A stretch of 36,217 nt of DNA, from NCBI GenBank assembly GCA_048497495.1, contig JAFHCF010000107.1, positions 1 to 36,217 on the forward strand. The letters run 5' to 3'. The DNA comes from JAFHCF01 sp048497495. GTDB taxonomy: Bacteria; Pseudomonadota; Alphaproteobacteria; Rhizobiales; Ancalomicrobiaceae. This document shows, piece after piece, positions 17,589-24,985 of this stretch; position 1 is the stretch's first letter; each line of letters opens with the position of its first letter. The position numbers and the translations under genes are program-made. The notes under the pieces are model-generated. The model ran no database searches. It was not told the origin of the DNA and was given only the letters and a program-made list of their open reading frames with translations.

Positions 17589-17613
17589 GGGAATGATCTC
17601 CTCGACGCTCGGC

Positions 17614-17727
17614 TCACTCGGCCGAACCGGCCATGGCCTTGTTGAGCAGGACGATCACCCCGATGACGCCGTAGGAGATCACCGCGGTGATCCCGTAGGC
17701 CATCAACGTGTAGACGACGACGTTCAT
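17614..17727 (-). CDS. 37-residue single-helix membrane peptide upstream of madB
   Basis: A short gene that automatic annotation would probably miss. The product starts MNVVVYTLMAYGITAVISYG, continues with a hydrophobic stretch to about residue 30 and ends with a short polar tail. AGGAG lies eight bases before ATG 17727, and the start overlaps the madG stop in ATGA (17724-17727), both strong signs of translation. It precedes madB by 25 bases. The Na+-pumping oxaloacetate decarboxylase needs a small membrane gamma subunit (OadG); a similar partner for MadB is plausible by position. The short length leaves no room for the OadG zinc-binding tail. Confidence 0.7.
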   Translation of the reverse strand: MNVVVYTLMAYGITAVISYGVIGVIVLLNKAMAGSAE

Positions 17728-18734
17728 GGATTTTCTCCTGGGACGGAAAGGTTCGATGCGAAGGGTTCGAAGCGTGACGTGGCCGATGCCGGAAAGCCCC
17801 CGGCCTCGACGAGGTGGACGGCGACGGTGACCGCCAGCAGGTCGGCACCGCCGCCGGGGCTCAGCCGGCGATCGACGCAGGCTTCGCCGAAGCGATGGAT
17901 CGCCGCGAGGCCGGCGTCGGTCAGCGCGCCGCCGAGGTCGCGGACGTGAGCGGCGCCGGCGCGTACGAAGGCGAGGCCGTCGGGACCGCCGCGCCACAGC
18001 ACGGTGGTGTCCTCGGCCTCTGCGACGATGGCGACGAGGGCATGGAGCAGGGCACGGTTGAGGGAAGCGCCTTCCGCCAGAGCCCGACGCAGGGCCGGCA
18101 GCCCGTGCCGGGCGACGGTCGGCAGGCCGGCCTCGACCTCGCCACGGATACCGGCGGCGCCGTGGCGGGCATGGAGGATCTCGCCGGCGGTCATCGGATC
18201 GCGGCGGCGCGCCACCAGTTCGCGCTCGACGATGCCGCGGCTGATGGCGGCGACGGCGGCGAAGATGCGGTCGGGGGAAGAGGGGCGCCGGTCGTCGTGA
18301 GAGACGCCGGCGGCAGCGGCGGTGAGCCCCAGGGCGAAGAGCGCGCCGCGCTGCGTATTGACGCCGCCGGAGGCGGCGAGGAGGAGCCGGTCGTAATCGC
18401 GACCGACGGCGCGCACCAGGGGCAGCACCCGCGACGGATCGTCGGCATGGGTGAGCCCGATGGCGGCGCAGCGATGGAAACAGGGAGCGATGGCGCCGGA
18501 GGTGAGCAGGAAGGTCTGCAGATCCATGTCGGCGTGGGAGCCCATCGAGCGCGGCGTGACGAGGCCGGGCTTGGGATGGACGGAAACCTCGAGGAGAACG
18601 CCGGTCAGGCAGGCCGACCCGATCGCCCAGGCGGCGGGCGCAAATCCATCGGCCTGATGAGGCGCGAGATCGAGGTCGGAGAGACGCGACAGTTCCATGA
18701 CGGCGACCCGACGGGCGCCATCCGCCGGAGCCAT
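17724..18734 (-). CDS. madG: Triphosphoribosyl-dephospho-CoA synthase MadG (CitG/MdcB family)
   Basis: Makes 2'-(5''-triphosphoribosyl)-3'-dephospho-CoA from dephospho-CoA and ATP, the precursor of the MadE prosthetic group. The 336-residue product has the family signature LEVSVHPKPGLVTPRSMGSHADMD (spread over about 49-72) and GVNTQRGALFALGL near residue 125. ATG 18734 is the longest start, but its Shine-Dalgarno spacing is poor; ATG 18698 (MELSRLS) is a reasonable alternative. First gene of the mad operon on the minus strand and divergent from the HutP-family gene. Confidence 0.9.
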   Translation of the reverse strand: MAPADGARRVAVMELSRLSDLDLAPHQADGFAPAAWAIGSACLTGVLLEVSVHPKPGLVTPRSMGSHADMDLQTFLLTSGAIAPCFHRCAAIGLTHADDPSRVLPLVRAVGRDYDRLLLAASGGVNTQRGALFALGLTAAAAGVSHDDRRPSSPDRIFAAVAAISRGIVERELVARRRDPMTAGEILHARHGAAGIRGEVEAGLPTVARHGLPALRRALAEGASLNRALLHALVAIVAEAEDTTVLWRGGPDGLAFVRAGAAHVRDLGGALTDAGLAAIHRFGEACVDRRLSPGGGADLLAVTVAVHLVEAGGFPASATSRFEPFASNLSVPGENP

Positions 18735-19111
18735 GCTCCACGGACGAGCCCGATGACGACAGCCGCGTCCATCGACGCGTGTCGCCCGGTAACCACCCTC
18801 ACGGTGTCACGATGTCACTCGGTGGAAAACCCGGCTCACCCACCGTCGTCTGCGACGGTCCAGGCTCGGCCGGTCTGGAATGGGTCGATCACATTTCTCA
18901 TCGCCGCCTCTCGACCCCGAGGACCGGCTGAACACGTGAATGACACTTCCGCCCGATCGCGTCAACGCCGCAGAGACGGGTAGGTATTTGATCCAATCGC
19001 ATCCACTGACATTCCAATTTTTGCGACATGAGGACGACCGGTCTGCCCAACCCCATCGGTTCGTGCTAGGAAGTGCGCCCTTCGTCGCCGGCCCAAGGGG
19101 GTCCGGCGGCC
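18735..19111. promoter_or_regulatory. Divergent control region between madG and the HutP-family gene
   Basis: No full gene lies here. Read in the mad sense (minus strand), it holds a short ORF (18836-18901), a perfect hairpin ACCGTCG/CGACGGT (18842-18859) and an alternative stem CGGTGG/CCACCG (18820-18845) that shares four bases with it. TGTCAC is directly repeated near 18806-18820 on the plus strand. AT-richer DNA at about 18980-19030 is the likely promoter zone for mad, giving a leader of about 250 bases. No clear sigma-54 or sigma-70 consensus could be fixed with confidence. Confidence 0.5.
18836..18901 (-). CDS. Putative 21-codon upstream ORF in the madG leader
   Basis: An ATG at 18901 is preceded by GAGAGG five bases upstream, a good ribosome site, and is followed by 21 codons (beginning MRNVIDPFQTGRAW) before TGA. 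The 3' half of this ORF forms the first arm pair of the ACCGTCG/CGACGGT hairpin. A ribosome translating the ORF would melt that hairpin and free the competing stem. There are no runs of one amino acid that would name a sensed metabolite. Could equally be chance. Confidence 0.35.
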   Translation of the reverse strand: MRNVIDPFQTGRAWTVADDGG

Positions 19112-19552
19112 GTGCAGGAGTACATCCGGATGCGGATCGCCATCGAAGCGAACCTGATCGGCAAGCTCGCCATTCTCCTCTCGATGTCGTCGAACGAAGA
19201 GGAGGAGGCGATCCGCGCCGACCTCGCCCGCCAAGGGCAGATGCGTGCCGCGGTCACTTGGGTGAGCGGGCGCAAGACCGAGGTCAACAAGACCTTCCCG
19301 CGCTCGATCGTCAATGCCGCGATGAAGGCGGCCGTGGTGCGCGACACGCCGAGCGCCACCCACGCTCTGATCCACGCCGGTCTCGAGGCGCTCGGCGGGC
19401 TGATCCCGCCGGTTCCCGGCGACAGCAGCCTCAAGGTCAAGGTCGCCGTGGTCGCCAACGGTGCCTGGGTCGCGGTCGCCGCCTACGGCGAATCCGCCTT
19501 CCTGCCGGAGACCAACCACGAGCGCATGGGCCTCGGCATCATGCACCTGTGA
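19112..19552 (+). CDS. HutP-family RNA-binding antiterminator-like protein
   Basis: A 146-residue protein related to HutP, the Bacillus protein that, with L-histidine and Mg2+, binds mRNA and prevents termination ahead of the hut operon. The three Mg2+/histidine-coordinating imidazoles of HutP (H73, H77, H138 in B. subtilis) appear to be kept as H84 and H88 in THALIHAGLEALGG and H136 in TNHERMGLG. The C-terminus WVAVAAYG...GLGIMHL matches the family closely. The GTG at 19112, with AAGGGGG about ten bases upstream, gives a start close to the HutP N-terminus. HutP proteins are best known from Firmicutes. Its 3' end overlaps the convergent symporter gene by 14 bases. Confidence 0.82.
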   Translation: MQEYIRMRIAIEANLIGKLAILLSMSSNEEEEAIRADLARQGQMRAAVTWVSGRKTEVNKTFPRSIVNAAMKAAVVRDTPSATHALIHAGLEALGGLIPPVPGDSSLKVKVAVVANGAWVAVAAYGESAFLPETNHERMGLGIMHL

Positions 19553-20561
19553 GCGTCGCGGTCTCCTTCGCCGCCACGCCCAAGGCGGCGCGAGCGTAGC
19601 GGCGCGACAGCCAGGCGCCGACCATCAGCTCGATCTGGTGGAAGAGCATGACCGGCAACAGCACCAGACCGACCTGTTCCGGCGCGAAGAGCACGCCGGC
19701 CATCGGGACGCCGGTCGCCAAGCTCTTCTTCGCGCCGCAGAACACGGCCGCCACCTCGTCCGAGCGGGTGAACCCCAGGCGCCGAGACAGCGACCGCAGC
19801 GCCAAGATCATGGCTGTGAGCAACAGGACTTCGATCGAGAAGACGAGCACCAACTCCTGTGGCGAGACGATCGACCAGAGGCCTTGCTGCACCGCTCTGC
19901 CGAAGGCGCCGTAGACGATGAGGAGGATCGAACCGCGGTCGGTCACGGCGACCACGGCCGCGTGGCGCCGCACGAACTCGCCGAGGAGCGGCCGCGCGAT
20001 CTGGCCCACCAGGAAGGGCGCGACGATCAGTCGGGTTATCTCGATGATCGCCGCGACCGGATCGGATCCGCCGTGGAGCGACAGGACGAGACCGACGAGG
20101 AGTGGCGTCGTCACCGTGCCGATGATGTTGGAAAGCGTCGCGGCGCACATCGCCGCCGGCACGTTGCCGCCGGCGAGCGAGGTGAAGGCGAGCGAGGACT
20201 GGATGGTCGACGGCAGCAGCGTCAGAAAGACCAGGCCGACCACGAGGCTGCGCGAAAGCAGCGCCTCCGGCAGAAACAGGAAGCAGAGCCCGACCGCCGG
20301 GAAGACGACATAGGTGAAGGCCAGGATCAAGGATTGCAGCCGCCACTGCGTCAGCCCGACGACGACCCGGCTCGGCGCCAGCTTCGTGCCGTAGAGGAAG
20401 AACATCAGGGTGATGGCGACGTTCGCCGCGGTGGAAAGCCATCCGACCATCGCGCCACGCGCCGGCAAGAGGCTCGCCAGGACGAGGGTCGCCAGGAGAG
20501 CCAGCGTGAACGTGTCGGGCAGGAATCGGCGCGCCGGTCCGGAGAGGATGCGGGGGGGCAT
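19539..20561 (-). CDS. Bile acid:Na+ symporter (BASS) family transporter
   Basis: A 340-residue membrane protein with about ten hydrophobic helices, like SLC10A7/YfeH-type members. Recognisable segments are FFLYGTKLAPSRVV near residue 54, LLPSTIQSSLAFTSLAGGN (about 116-134) and GAKKSLATGVPMAGVLF in the second half, which correspond to the family's substrate- and Na+-binding crossover regions. The substrate is unknown; organic anions are usual. ATG 20561 lies 131 bases from the divergent LysR gene, which probably controls it. Confidence 0.88.
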   Translation of the reverse strand: MPPRILSGPARRFLPDTFTLALLATLVLASLLPARGAMVGWLSTAANVAITLMFFLYGTKLAPSRVVVGLTQWRLQSLILAFTYVVFPAVGLCFLFLPEALLSRSLVVGLVFLTLLPSTIQSSLAFTSLAGGNVPAAMCAATLSNIIGTVTTPLLVGLVLSLHGGSDPVAAIIEITRLIVAPFLVGQIARPLLGEFVRRHAAVVAVTDRGSILLIVYGAFGRAVQQGLWSIVSPQELVLVFSIEVLLLTAMILALRSLSRRLGFTRSDEVAAVFCGAKKSLATGVPMAGVLFAPEQVGLVLLPVMLFHQIELMVGAWLSRRYARAALGVAAKETATLTGA

Positions 20562-20650
20562 GGTCGTCTTTCACTTCGGCCGATCGGTGCATCGACCGTC
20601 GTGCCCACCGAACCGGCGCTGCGGACGTTCTAGACAAGCGCGGGGCGTTC

Positions 20651-20667
20651 TGGAATTGTGCATTCCA
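20651..20667. promoter_or_regulatory. Palindromic LysR operator candidate
   Basis: TGGAAT-TGTGC-ATTCCA, perfect 6-bp arms around a 5-base centre, centred in the gap between the symporter and LysR genes. The shape fits a LysR-type T-N11-A recognition site that would serve both divergent promoters. Confidence 0.6.
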
Positions 20668-20692
20668 TAGTTTCGGTGTTCACGAATCTCGA

Positions 20693-21547
20693 ATGGCGAT
20701 GTTCGAACTGCGCCTGCTCGAAACCTTTCTGACGATCGTCGACGAGGGATCCTTCGTCGGCGCGGCGCGCCGTCGCGGCAGCGCCCCCTCGACCATCAGC
20801 CAGCATGTTCGGCGGCTCGAGGAGCGAACCGGCCGGCGCCTGTTCGAACGCGACACGCATTCGGTCGCCCTCACCATCGACGGTCAGGCCTTCGTCGAAT
20901 TGGCTCGCCGCATCGTCGAGGCCAACGAATCGGCGGCGGCCTATTTCGCCGGCCACGACCTGCGCGGCCGCGTCCATCTCGGCGTCTCGGAGGACTTCGC
21001 GCTGTCCGCGTTGCTGCCCCCTGTTCTCAGGCGCTTTTCGCACCGCTACCCGTCGGTGGACGTGGAGTTGACCGTGGGTCTCTCGGCGGACCTCTACGGC
21101 AGGCTCGACGAGGGCAAACTCGATCTGATCTTCGCCAAGCGACGGAGCGGCGACAACCGGGGCATCACCGTCTGGCAAGACCCGCTGATCTGGATCGGCG
21201 CCCCGGACTGGCACGACGACCCGTCGGTTCCACTTCCGCTCATTCTCTATCCCGCCCCGAGCATCACGCGCTCGTTGGCTCTGAAGGCTTTGGCGGAGCA
21301 GGGACGGAGTTGGAGAATAGCCAGCACCTGCACCAGCCTCGGCGGCCTGCGCAGCGCGGTATCCGCGGGTCTGGGGATTTCGGCACAATCCGAGAAGCTG
21401 ATTCCGGATCGCCTGGAACGTGTCGCCGACGACGTGCATCTGCCCACGCTTCCGGTGGTCGACTTCGTCCTACTGTCGGCGCACAACGCACCGTCGCAGC
21501 CGGTCACGACGCTGATGACGGCGATCGCCGAGATCGCGAAATCCTGA
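20693..21547 (+). CDS. LysR-family transcriptional regulator
   Basis: A 284-residue regulator. Residues 5-62 form the winged helix-turn-helix (LRLLETFLTIVDEGSF and APSTISQHVRRLEERTGRRLFER), followed by a two-lobed effector domain from about residue 92. It is close in style to regulators that start at the DNA-binding domain without extension. The start is ATG 20693 or the in-frame ATG two codons later. It is transcribed away from the BASS transporter gene and probably regulates it through the palindrome between them. A link to mad is possible but not shown. Confidence 0.9.
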   Translation: MAMFELRLLETFLTIVDEGSFVGAARRRGSAPSTISQHVRRLEERTGRRLFERDTHSVALTIDGQAFVELARRIVEANESAAAYFAGHDLRGRVHLGVSEDFALSALLPPVLRRFSHRYPSVDVELTVGLSADLYGRLDEGKLDLIFAKRRSGDNRGITVWQDPLIWIGAPDWHDDPSVPLPLILYPAPSITRSLALKALAEQGRSWRIASTCTSLGGLRSAVSAGLGISAQSEKLIPDRLERVADDVHLPTLPVVDFVLLSAHNAPSQPVTTLMTAIAEIAKS

Positions 21548-22469
21548 CGAGGAATCGATTCTTCGAAGTCGTGAGCCGGCGCGCGTGCAGTCGTGATGCG
21601 CCGCCGCCGCCGACAGCGTCTTCCCCCCATTCATGGCGGTCGGCACCATTGCGACCGCGAACGCCGGAGAGTGCGGCCGGGGGCTCCGGCTGGTCATCGA
21701 ATGCCCTCGATCCTCGGCGAAGTCTTCGTCGTTCTCAGACGCGAGATCCACTTGCGCGACCGGCCGAATTCACGGTTCCATCTCCGGTTGCTCAGTTCAA
21801 CCGTCGGAGTACGTTGATTCACTCAATTCAACCATGACGAACCAACATCGTTTCGGTGATTCCGGCAACAGATCGACCACGGTGTCTTGACTGAATCTCC
21901 GCGAAGTGCGTACTGTGAACAAGTTCAAAGGTCGGGCCGGGATCTGAACGCCGTGAATATTGATCGGCCAACTCGTTTGCCCATTCCGGATGCATGTCCG
22001 GCGCACAATGGGTAAAAATCACCAAGTGAGACCGTGACTTCGTGAAGGTGGTCCTGAGGTGGTCGCTGATCAGCACAGCGATCGTCCGTAATCTCGTGCG
22101 CCGAGGCAACGCCTCGTACGACGGGACTGTGGGATCCGTGTCATGGGCTTTTCACCTTCCTCATGGTCCTCGCCTTGCGAAGATGCTCTTTCGGCATGGC
22201 CGCCACCCCCGCCGGGGTCCGGACGGATTGCTCGGCGAATCTCTACAGGCAGTTCGAACTTGTCCGGCGCGCGCTCCGCCCGTCCCGGGTCCGCAAGGTT
22301 TCGCTTGCGCAAGTGCCCCGCACGCCTGCACCCCGCTCACGCCCCATCTTGCACGAGGCGCCGGTCGACGGCCCGCGAGCCGGCTGATCACGTCCGCGTC
22401 GTCATGTCGTATATAGTTCAATCAGGAAATAATTCTCCATTCTCCGCACATTCACGTTCGAACAAATAC
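21548..22469. other. Long gap without a convincing gene
   Basis: About 0.9 kb. Short open frames on both strands (for example minus 21828-22109 and minus 22070-22312) lack ribosome sites and recognisable domains. GC content falls from about 21780 onwards compared with flanking genes. Short repeats such as GTTCAACC/ATTCAACC (21795-21835) occur. It could be a degraded gene or an insertion scar that brought the second madLM pair here. Confidence 0.4.
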
Positions 22470-22528
22470 AAACACCGCTCATTGTGAAAATAGTAATCAT
22501 AGATTTTCTATGATTACTATTTGTGTTT
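22470..22528 (+). promoter_or_regulatory. AT-rich perfect inverted repeat upstream of the second madLM
   Basis: AAATAGTAATCATAG (22488-22502), a 5-base centre, then its exact complement CTATGATTACTATTT (22508-22522). A second arm pair AAACAC (22470-22475) / GTGTTT (22523-22528) flanks it. The repeat ends 57 bases before the madL start. No T-run follows, so it is more likely an operator or leader hairpin than a terminator. Confidence 0.6.
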
Positions 22529-22585
22529 CTTCATGAGTATTTGCCTATCATTTGCTTGCATCTCAACAAACCCAGGGGGGTCACA

Positions 22586-22984
22586 ATGGTCATATATGGA
22601 GTTGCCGTTCTCGCGATATGCCACCTCGTCGGTGTCATATTCGGAGAATGGTTGGGGGTCGTTCTCGGAGTGAGATCGAACGTCGGAGGCGTCGGGTTTG
22701 CGATGTTGCTTCTGATATTTGCGACGGACTGGATGCGTCGGACCGGACGACTTCCGGCCCCGACCGAGGGCGGGGTCCTGTTCTGGAGTTCGATGTACAT
22801 TCCGATCGTCGTGGCCATGGCCATGCTGCAGAATGTGGTCGCGGCGGTTTCCGGCGGCGCCATCGCAGTCGTCGCCGGCGTCGGAGCGGTCGTGATATCC
22901 CTCGCCCTCGTCCCCATCCTGGCTCGCATCGGCGGTCGTGAACCCCCCCTTCCGAAACTCTCGCAGGGGGAGGCCTCCCGATGA
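22586..22984 (+). CDS. madL: Malonate transporter subunit MadL (second copy)
   Basis: A 132-residue membrane protein, the same length as the first copy and colinear with it: MVIYGVAVLAICHLVG at the N-terminus, SNVGGVGFAMLLLIF, and FWSSMYIPIVVAMAMLQNVV. A strong GGGGGG ribosome site lies five bases before ATG 22586. It overlaps madM2 by ATGA (22981-22984). Its 5' region is AT-rich and unlike the first copy. The transported acid could be malonate or a relative; the neighbouring aromatic-catabolic genes make a ring-derived acid worth considering. Confidence 0.9.
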   Translation: MVIYGVAVLAICHLVGVIFGEWLGVVLGVRSNVGGVGFAMLLLIFATDWMRRTGRLPAPTEGGVLFWSSMYIPIVVAMAMLQNVVAAVSGGAIAVVAGVGAVVISLALVPILARIGGREPPLPKLSQGEASR

Positions 22985-23745
22985 AGGTCGTGCTCGATAC
23001 GCTGGGCTCGAATGGCCTGCTCTTCGCCTTTGCTTTCGTCGGTCTGATCGTCTGGGGGTCCTACAAGGCCTCCCATCATCTCAGTCGGGGACGCCTGCAC
23101 GGATCCGCGTTGGCCATCATGGTCGGCCTGTTCCTCGCGTGGCTCGGAGGTCGTTACTACGGAGGGACGAAGGGATTGGCCGACATCCCGATGTTCGCCG
23201 GCCTCGCCGTGATGGGCGGCTCGATGTTGCGAGACTTCGCGATCGTCTCGACCGCTTTCGGCGTCGACGTGCGCGAGATAAAGCGAGCCGGAACCACCGG
23301 CGTCCTCGCCTTGTTCTTCGGCATCTTCCTGTCGTTTGCCGTAGGCGCGATCGTTGCCTATGCCTTCGGCTATCGTGATGCCGCCAGCCTGGCGACGATC
23401 GGGGCGGGCGCCGCCACCTACATCGTCGGTCCGGTCACCGGCACCGCGATCGGGGCCTCCAGCGAGGTCATTGCCCTCTCGGTCGCCGCCGGCCTGATCA
23501 AGTCGGTGCTCGTGATGATCGGAACGCCGTTCATCGCACCGCTGATCGGCCTCGATAATCCAAAGGCCGCCATGGCCTATGGCGGCCTGATGGGAACCAC
23601 CAGCGGCGTCGCGGGCGGATTGGCCGCAACGGATGAGAGACTCGTCCCCTACGGCGCGATGACGGCCACATTCTACACGGGGTTGGGCTGTCTGGCGGGG
23701 CCGTCGGTCGTCTATCTGGGTCTGCGTGCCATCTTCGGCGCCTGA
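22981..23745 (+). CDS. madM: Malonate transporter subunit MadM (second copy)
   Basis: A 254-residue partner of the second MadL, homologous along its full length to the copy at 8067-8834. It keeps YAFGYRDAASLATIGAGA, IVGPVTGTAIGASS and GGLMGTTSGVAGGLAATDE. The paralogue differs most in the N-terminal helix. There are no catabolic enzymes of the mad type next to this pair. It converges with the GntR regulator after a 324-base gap that holds no gene (a small CGGCAC/GTGCCG hairpin is at 23768-23780). Confidence 0.9.
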   Translation: MKVVLDTLGSNGLLFAFAFVGLIVWGSYKASHHLSRGRLHGSALAIMVGLFLAWLGGRYYGGTKGLADIPMFAGLAVMGGSMLRDFAIVSTAFGVDVREIKRAGTTGVLALFFGIFLSFAVGAIVAYAFGYRDAASLATIGAGAATYIVGPVTGTAIGASSEVIALSVAAGLIKSVLVMIGTPFIAPLIGLDNPKAAMAYGGLMGTTSGVAGGLAATDERLVPYGAMTATFYTGLGCLAGPSVVYLGLRAIFGA

Positions 23746-24069
23746 GCCCGCATCGTGAACCGGTACGCGGCACCGTGCCGGAGAATCTGGAGCGCGGTGA
23801 GGCCGGCCCGCATCGGCCGCTGCCCGACGATCTCGCCGATGAGATTCCGAGGCAGCGGCTGTTCCCGCGTGCGGGTGTGAAGACCGGAGTCCGCCGGCGA
23901 TCGGAACCGACCCGGGGCTCGCGCGTCGCCGAGATGAAGAAGCCCGGCGTGACGCCGCGGATGCCTCGGGAGAAATATCGTGCCGTCATGCCGAGGGTTA
24001 CGGCCACAGCCGGGTCTGTGAACTCTTCCGGGGCGTTCGAGCAGCGATCGGTCCGGCGATGTCGCCGCT

Positions 24070-24780
24070 CTACACCGGCGATGGGCGGAAATGGGCCGCG
24101 AGTGCCGCGGTGTGCTGAATGTGCTCCTTGATCAGCCTGATCGCCGTCTCGCCGTCGCGGGCCAAGGTGGCGTCGACCAGGGCCTGATGCTCGGCTCGGA
24201 CGTCGTCACGAAACTCGGGACGACGATGGTAGGCCAAGAACCGGTATCGTTCGGTGAGATCCCAGAGCTGGTCCGAGAATTCGATCAACCCGCGGGACCG
24301 GCAGGCCGAAATCAGACTCCGGTGGAAGTCCTTGTGCAGCAATTGCCATTCGCGGTTGATGGAATGGTCCGAGCCGTCGATGATCTGGTTCGCCTTCGAC
24401 AGGCGGTGAAATGCGACGAGAACGTTCTCCTCCCAGGTCGAATCGCCGTGGGCGATCGATTCCCGAAGCCCGATCTCATAGATCAGGCCACGCGTCCGGG
24501 TGATGTCGCTGATGTCCTCGAGCGAGACGGGCGCGACCTGAAAGCCCCTCTGGTCGTGCTGGACCACCAGTCCCTCGGAGCAGAGCCGATTGAGCGCCTC
24601 GCGAATCGGGCTGGCACCGGAATCATACCGCAATTTCAGAACTTCGATCCTGAGCCACTGCTCGGGAGGGAGTTTGCCGGTGACGATATCCTGGCGAATC
24701 TGATCAACGATCGCCGACGTCAGTGTTCCGCCGTTGGGCACACTCTTGCGCCGCTCTCGCTTGATCGTCTGCTCGTTCAT
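24070..24780 (-). CDS. GntR-family transcriptional regulator (FCD subfamily)
   Basis: A 236-residue repressor-type regulator. The N-terminal winged helix (about 20-85) contains LPPEQWLRIEVLKLRYDSGA and SPIREALNRLCSEGLV. The C-terminal all-helical FCD effector domain follows (about 95-230), with candidate metal ligands D151 and H155 (HKDFHRSLISA). Many members respond to organic acids from aromatic or sugar-acid catabolism. It probably controls the extradiol dioxygenase and the divergent molybdenum-enzyme operon through the AT-rich repeats at 26064-26106 and 26296-26330. Start at ATG 24780. Confidence 0.9.
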   Translation of the reverse strand: MNEQTIKRERRKSVPNGGTLTSAIVDQIRQDIVTGKLPPEQWLRIEVLKLRYDSGASPIREALNRLCSEGLVVQHDQRGFQVAPVSLEDISDITRTRGLIYEIGLRESIAHGDSTWEENVLVAFHRLSKANQIIDGSDHSINREWQLLHKDFHRSLISACRSRGLIEFSDQLWDLTERYRFLAYHRRPEFRDDVRAEHQALVDATLARDGETAIRLIKEHIQHTAALAAHFRPSPV

Positions 24781-24985
24781 CCGCTCGTTCCTGCCGTGCA
24801 GGCGTTCAATATCCGCGCTTTGCGCGGGAGCGCAAGCCTGCGATTCCACTCGTGGGAACGGCGCGTGGAACGACGGGCGGACGATCGAACCCCGATGGAT
24901 GGTCGCAACCGGATCGGGCAAGAAGAACCATCCGAGCAACCCACCGGGGCCGGCGGGTCGCTCGGATCCGGTGGGCCGTGGAACG

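Noticed and set aside
8067..18734. Soluble biotin-independent malonate decarboxylase (Mdc) as the explanation of the locus
   Set aside because: The presence of an OadB-type membrane decarboxylase, a biotinyl carrier and a biotin ligase in the same operon points to the biotin-dependent Mad system.
18735..19000. HutP-type NAG triads at 4-base spacing in the mad leader
   Set aside because: Several GAG and CAG triplets occur but none forms a set of three at regular 4-base spacing as in the Bacillus hut leader.
21828..22109. A 93-codon minus-strand ORF
   Set aside because: No ribosome site, no domain, and composition unlike the coding genes of the window.
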